Part shown: positions 60,114 through 64,000 of the stretch, piece by piece
Layout of the letters: the number at the start of each line of letters is the position of its first letter
Numbering within the stretch: position 1 is the stretch's first letter
Assembly (NCBI GenBank): GCA_951812925.1
Contig: OX638368.1
Span: forward strand, 113,359,309-113,423,308
DNA length: 64,000 nt
From: Calliopum simillimum
Taxonomy: Eukaryota > Arthropoda > Insecta > Diptera > Lauxaniidae
Reading direction: 5' to 3'
Made by a program: the position numbers and the translations under genes
The notes under the pieces: generated by a model
What the model saw: only the letters and a program-made list of their open reading frames with translations
Told to the model about the DNA's origin: nothing
The model's database searches: none

Positions 60114-60741
60114 ACTAGCTGGCCTGGTTGCGACTTCGTTCGCCCATTTCCGATGCCTATACGTACGAAGTCCCATCCATCTCCAACGTCACTCTCTTCC
60201 AATCAGCAAGGTTTTTAAAGATCCATGTATCAACTTTTGTAATCATAGCGCCCATTGGTACAGAGGTATAGCATTTTATATATTTTTTTTTTGTATGAAG
60301 GGTGCAACTCCTCTTCTCAACCCCCCGCCTAAGATTTTCAAAGCAAATGGTAGATAGAATATTCATGTATGTACCAAGTTTTATAACGATATCAACGATA
60401 TGTGAAGAAATATAGCATTCTGTGTATTTTTGAAAAGTGGATGCGATTCTACACCCAATATCCCCCAAGTTTTGCATGGTGAATGGTAGATATGTACATT
60501 ATGCATAAGTTCATCAACTTTCATAATCATAACTTGTATAACTTTAGAGATATAGCATTTTTTGTATTTTTTTCGTATGGGGGGTGCAACCCCCTTTCCC
60601 CTCAGTGGTATCCCACCCCCTTAAAAACCTGCTACAGACCATAACAAACAATTTAAATAAAAAAATTATGTAAATCGGCCCTGTAGTTTCCGCGTTCATA
60701 AGCTACATACGGACACCATTTCATTTTTATATATATAGATA
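60114..60741 (+). mobile_element. Retroelement-like repeat ending TATATATAGAT
   Basis: It starts ACTAGCTGGCCTGGTTGCGA and ends AATCGGCCCTGTAGTTTCCG, then CATTTTTATATATATAGAT. Three internal near-repeats hold GTATTTTT...GGGTGCAAC (about 60285, 60420, 60585). This start/end type is very common in arthropod genomes and is usually linked to RTE-type LINEs or their SINEs. Frames on - are fortuitous. Confidence 0.5.
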
Positions 60742-60908
60742 AGTTTTATTTCTGCTTTAATGTGACTTTTCTGTTATTTAACAAAAAAAAACTTGCAAAA
60801 GAAATCCCGGGATTGGTAGCACTAATCCCGGGATTGGTAGCACTAATCCCGGGATTTTCGGGACTGCAAAAAGGCTCGAATCCCGGGATCCCGGGACTGA
60901 AATCCCTA

Positions 60909-62130
60909 ATTGGTACGATTAATCAATACATGTTGATATGTTGCATGAATGCGGTAAGTTCAGTTGTTCATTTTATCAGCGCGACATAAACACCAAAACA
61001 AAATTTAAAAATTTGTATGAAAAAAAGTTTACCAGGCCTCGAAAACTTTCGAGGCAAATTTGATGCGTAAACAGCTCCGAAAAAATACGAGAGCAATTGT
61101 TGTCAAACAAATGTTTTGAAAATTTAATTTGGATTATTATTTGTGTAAAGTGTAAGTAAAAGAATGGATAAATATGAAATTAAAGATCATACATTTGTAT
61201 CTACACATATTTATTCTATATTTTTAGGAAACTGACACAGAAACTCTAAAAGCGAAACGTCGCCGAACTGCAAGAACACATCGTTGGAATGAAACCGAAA
61301 CGCGTGGACCAAAATAAGAAGCAGTCCTGAAGCTTTCGAGGTAAACATATGGGTTAGAGTGGTGGTTTAGCGGTGAAAGCTAAAAACTTGCTGATGACCC
61401 AGTGCTAGCTGCATTAATTCTTGCTATATTAATAGTGTTAATAGCTAGTAAATAAGAGGTTTTTGTACTGTTATATGAAGGACAGATTGTTCTGGATATC
61501 TATGTGGCATTTTGATGCATTGTTTTTGTTAACAAAAATATAATAAATTGAATTGAATTCTCTATTCAAACTTTATAAATAAAATAAATTTGAGTTTTAC
61601 GCAATTGTTTACACATTTTCAGAAAACTGTGTTCCTGAAAACAAGCTCGTAAACTTTCGAGTTTCACAAGGTTTACAAGTTTACGAGGTTAAAGGAATCC
61701 CCTTAATATATGTATGTTTGCATTGAAATAAACTTTTTCGTCATGAAATCTAGGTGAAGTCGACGGTGGCCGGGGTGTGTATGTACACTTTTATTTAAAT
61801 TTATATTAAATTTATCTCACTTACCTGGCTCTGGGTCAGAGACTAATATATTATATATAGCTTGAAGAATTTAAAGTCGGGAGGATTTAAATATCGGAAC
61901 AAATTCTCGTCTTCAGCTTATACAGCCACTATCGTTGTCTTCTTTAAAACTTGTCTAATATTCATCTTTGCCAATTTCAGTTGACCCTTAGAATAAGCTT
62001 CCAAAAGTTAGAGAGAAATTAAGTGTAACAATTTGATGTTGAAATCACGGTTGTCTTGAAGTGTGCTATGAAGTGTAATAAAAATGTACCAGAATCGGTT
62101 TTGGGTTTTACTTTGTACTCATTTAAAGGG
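60909..62130. other. Intergenic with a possible SINE/LINE 3' end
   Basis: About 61340-61562 reads GGTTAGAGTGGTGGTTTAGC and ends AATAAATTGAATTGAATTC, a (TTGAA)n-type tail suggesting a small retroelement end. CTTTCGAGG words recur at 61040, 61335 and 61650. Nothing else is recognised. Confidence 0.35.
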
Positions 62131-62388
62131 CTAAAAAAAATTCAAGCCCCGAAATTGTAGCTTATCGTCTTGTGGCACAACAATCGATTTTGGACGACCT
62201 TCACGGAATTCGTCGGCAACCGAACTACTGCCTCGATTGAATTCACTATACCAGCGATATATTGTGGTTTTTGATGGTGCTTTATCGCCATATAATGAAC
62301 TGAGCTCATCGACACATTCTTGTTGAGATAATCCACGTCGAAAGTTGTGAAAAATAATCCAACGAAAAACTACTCTTGAAATTTCCAT
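62131..62388 (-). pseudogene. Mariner transposase N-terminal fragment
   Basis: The frame reads MEISRVVFRWIIFHNFRRGL, then PSKTTIYRWYSEFNRG and EFREGRPKSIVVPQDD. This is the bipartite HTH region of mariner transposases up to the point just after GRPK. The rest of the gene is deleted; the frame runs into unrelated sequence and stops at 62131. Confidence 0.8.
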
Positions 62389-63689
62389 TTTTTGGCCAAA
62401 TTAATTTTCTTAACTCACTGTAAACAAAACAAATAGCACTTGTACATCAAAACGTTGTGAGTACGTTTATGCGAAAAAATGCCAAACTTTATTATAGTGT
62501 TGCCAGATCTTAGCTATTGATATTAGTGTTACCAGTTCCCGAAATATAAATAGTACCCCTCATATTTAGTAGCTCAAAAGTTTTTTTTGGTAAACAAAAC
62601 TCAAATTTCTTTGTTTTTTCTTAAAGATTACTTCCGAGAAAGCTGGTCCAAACAAGTCCCTTCATAGATTCATTTGTATAATTTCTAAAGTAAAGAATAT
62701 ACCTAAAGTAAAAAAGTTTCGCAATGTTTCTTCTATTCTTCTAATAATCAATTCAATCTTTATAACATTTTCAATCAATGAAGATATCTTCATTTACAAC
62801 AGCCTTGACTTGAGCTCAATTACAATATAAACACATATTTCAAATGACGTTGATGTTGACACCATAAATACTCTATCAAGTACTCCACTACACTAAACTC
62901 CACATCAGCTGCCAACAAACCAACAATCGCAAACGATCAAGCAGTTGAAAAATTCCAAAAACTTAATTTGAGCAAACAGAGCTCGGCTTTAAAGAAACAT
63001 TGAATTCCAAATTCCAAAATTACATTCAACTGCAGGCACACTCTGATAAAGGTGGGTGGGTGCGGCGGCACATTGCCAATGTCAAAACGCGCATACAGCT
63101 GCCATTTGGATGGCGTTCGTTTGAAATTGCACCCCAATGCATAGCGTAAGTATTCGTATTCTTTGAACAAACAAATTGATTTTTCAACTCTCAACCAACA
63201 GTCAGCATTCCATAAGTGCCGCCACACAACATGGACGGAGGGACGACTGTAACGCTAACGTATGACGCGTATGAAAAGTGAGACCGACTTTATGTCTATT
63301 CCTCTGTACAGGTGGGTGCTGCTGCGACTCTCTGCTGCTGCTGCATTGCATTTATTGCAGCAATTGTGTCTTAATGAAGAGCGTGTTATTGCGATAAATC
63401 TTGTCCAACTGTTGTTAGCATTGTGGTTGCTGCTTTGGCTGCTGCTGCTGACTGCCTGCCTGTGTTGCAACACAGAAGTGATTTGTCACTGCACGCGGTA
63501 AATTGCTTTGTCTGCCGCTCGTTTGTACGTTAAGTTGATTGTATACAGCAATCGGAGTAAATTTGCATTTGACATCAAAATGTGTTGGGTGTGGCAAAAT
63601 TATAGAAAAAAAAAAGACAAAATGTAAACGCATTTGTGCGATGCTTTAATTTGAACATCGTATGACTTAATAGAGTGTATTTAAATTCG
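62389..63689. other. Intergenic, CTG-rich near 63310-63450
   Basis: CTGCTGCTG/TTGCAGCAA-type runs make poly-Leu or poly-Gln frames on both strands. This less AT-rich stretch (63050-63530) could be an exon or UTR of a gene beyond the window, but I see no family motif or splice-consistent model. Confidence 0.35.
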
Positions 63690-64000
63690 TATCTTTTCAC
63701 CTCCAATTTTCATTTTTTTAAAATGATACATTAACCGATGAGAGTAATAATAAGAAAAAACTCGGAAAGTATCGAATGGTATAGAAAAATATCAAAAACT
63801 CAAAATGTTTTTGATGAAATAGAATGCCCTAAAATAAATAAATCGGATACGCCACATAACCAAAGTATTTCGTCTTTTGCATGGGGGCTGAAATATCACA
63901 TCTTCAAACAATCTTAACCCGGAAAGTAAGAGACCTATAAGAAAAATTCGAAAGAATATTTTGGTAAGGAAGAGTATGGCTATTCGGCGCCATTAATAAA
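63690..64000 (+). repeat. Repeat family A, 5' part, cut by window end
   Basis: AAAAACTCGGAAAGTATCGA, GAAATAGAATGCCCTAAAAT and GGGGCTGAAATATCACATCT match 42560-42830, and the complement of 48380-48600. Confidence 0.65.

Larger units (their letters stand above)
58481..60908. mobile_element. TCCCGGGAT-rich hAT-like element
   Basis: TIR TAGGGATT plus (C/T)CA at 58481 and inverted at 60908. Subterminal blocks match as well (CTTTTTGCGATCCCG against the complement of CGGGACTGCAAAAAG). The palindromic word ATCCCGGGAT recurs about eight times near the ends. The flanks TAGGGTAC and ATTGGTAC share the last four bases, a possible decayed 8-bp duplication. Inside are a MITE (59011) and a retroelement-like repeat (60114). 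No transposase. Confidence 0.6.

Noticed and set aside
62937..63501. Overlapping frames with poly-Leu or poly-Gln
   Set aside because: They come from CTG/CAG-rich sequence. No domain, splice model or start context supports a gene, although an exon of an outside gene cannot be excluded.

Overview
The window looks like nuclear DNA of a dipteran insect. It is strongly AT-rich, has short GT-AG introns of about 55-75 nt, and is dense with insect-type transposable elements. A tephritid-like fly is my best guess, but that is inference. There are no bacterial operons, rRNAs or CRISPR arrays. Most of the 64 kb is layered mobile DNA: at least four terminal-inverted-repeat (TIR) superfamilies, several long palindromic (foldback) elements, LINE remnants and satellites. 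Host genes are few.

Host genes. (1) A six-exon gene on the + strand (23174-37492) can be joined with every splice phase matching. It encodes a predicted 581-residue secreted protein with two tandem CAP (antigen-5/venom-allergen-like) domains. Its two giant introns (about 8.1 and 4.2 kb) hold much of the window's mobile DNA. (2) A three-exon gene on the - strand (16471-14725) encodes a small Cys-rich secreted protein, possibly DUF725-like; a 687-bp element with a 6-bp target-site duplication (TSD) splits exon 2. (3) A decayed cyclin K copy (5821-4956, -) keeps an intron but carries frameshifts and is cut by a 1.28-kb palindrome. (4) A broken C-terminal fragment of peroxin-12 (25715-25432, -) lies inside the CAP gene's third intron.

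Layout. 0-9.7 kb: dispersed repeats, small palindromic MITEs, the cyclin K relic and a 2.15-kb PIF/Harbinger-type element (TSD TTA). 9.8-13.8 kb: a 4.0-kb transposon with an 8-bp TSD and a transposase-like gene with two nonsense codons. 14-16.5 kb: a MITE and the disrupted Cys-rich gene. 17.6-22 kb: MITE, pogo-like derivative, palindromic hAT-like element, RTE-like LINE fragment. 23.2-37.5 kb: the double-CAP gene, including an apparently intact two-gene PIF/Harbinger transposon (26542-29227). 38-41.3 kb: palindrome, mariner remnant, LINE pieces. 42.4-48.7 kb: inverted copies of one repeat family around a pogo derivative and a Tc1 relic. 49-52 kb: a hAT relic broken by a Harbinger MITE, then another pogo derivative. 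54-57.3 kb: tandem repeats and a minisatellite-bearing element. 58.5-60.9 kb: a TCCCGGGAT-rich hAT-like element. 61-64 kb: small relics, then the same repeat family that opens the window.

How the parts relate. The transposase and the Myb/SANT-like partner gene of the 26.5-kb Harbinger element form the usual convergent two-gene set of that superfamily. Many elements are nested, and relative age can be read from empty paralogous sites. All family assignments come from reading motifs, without database searches.
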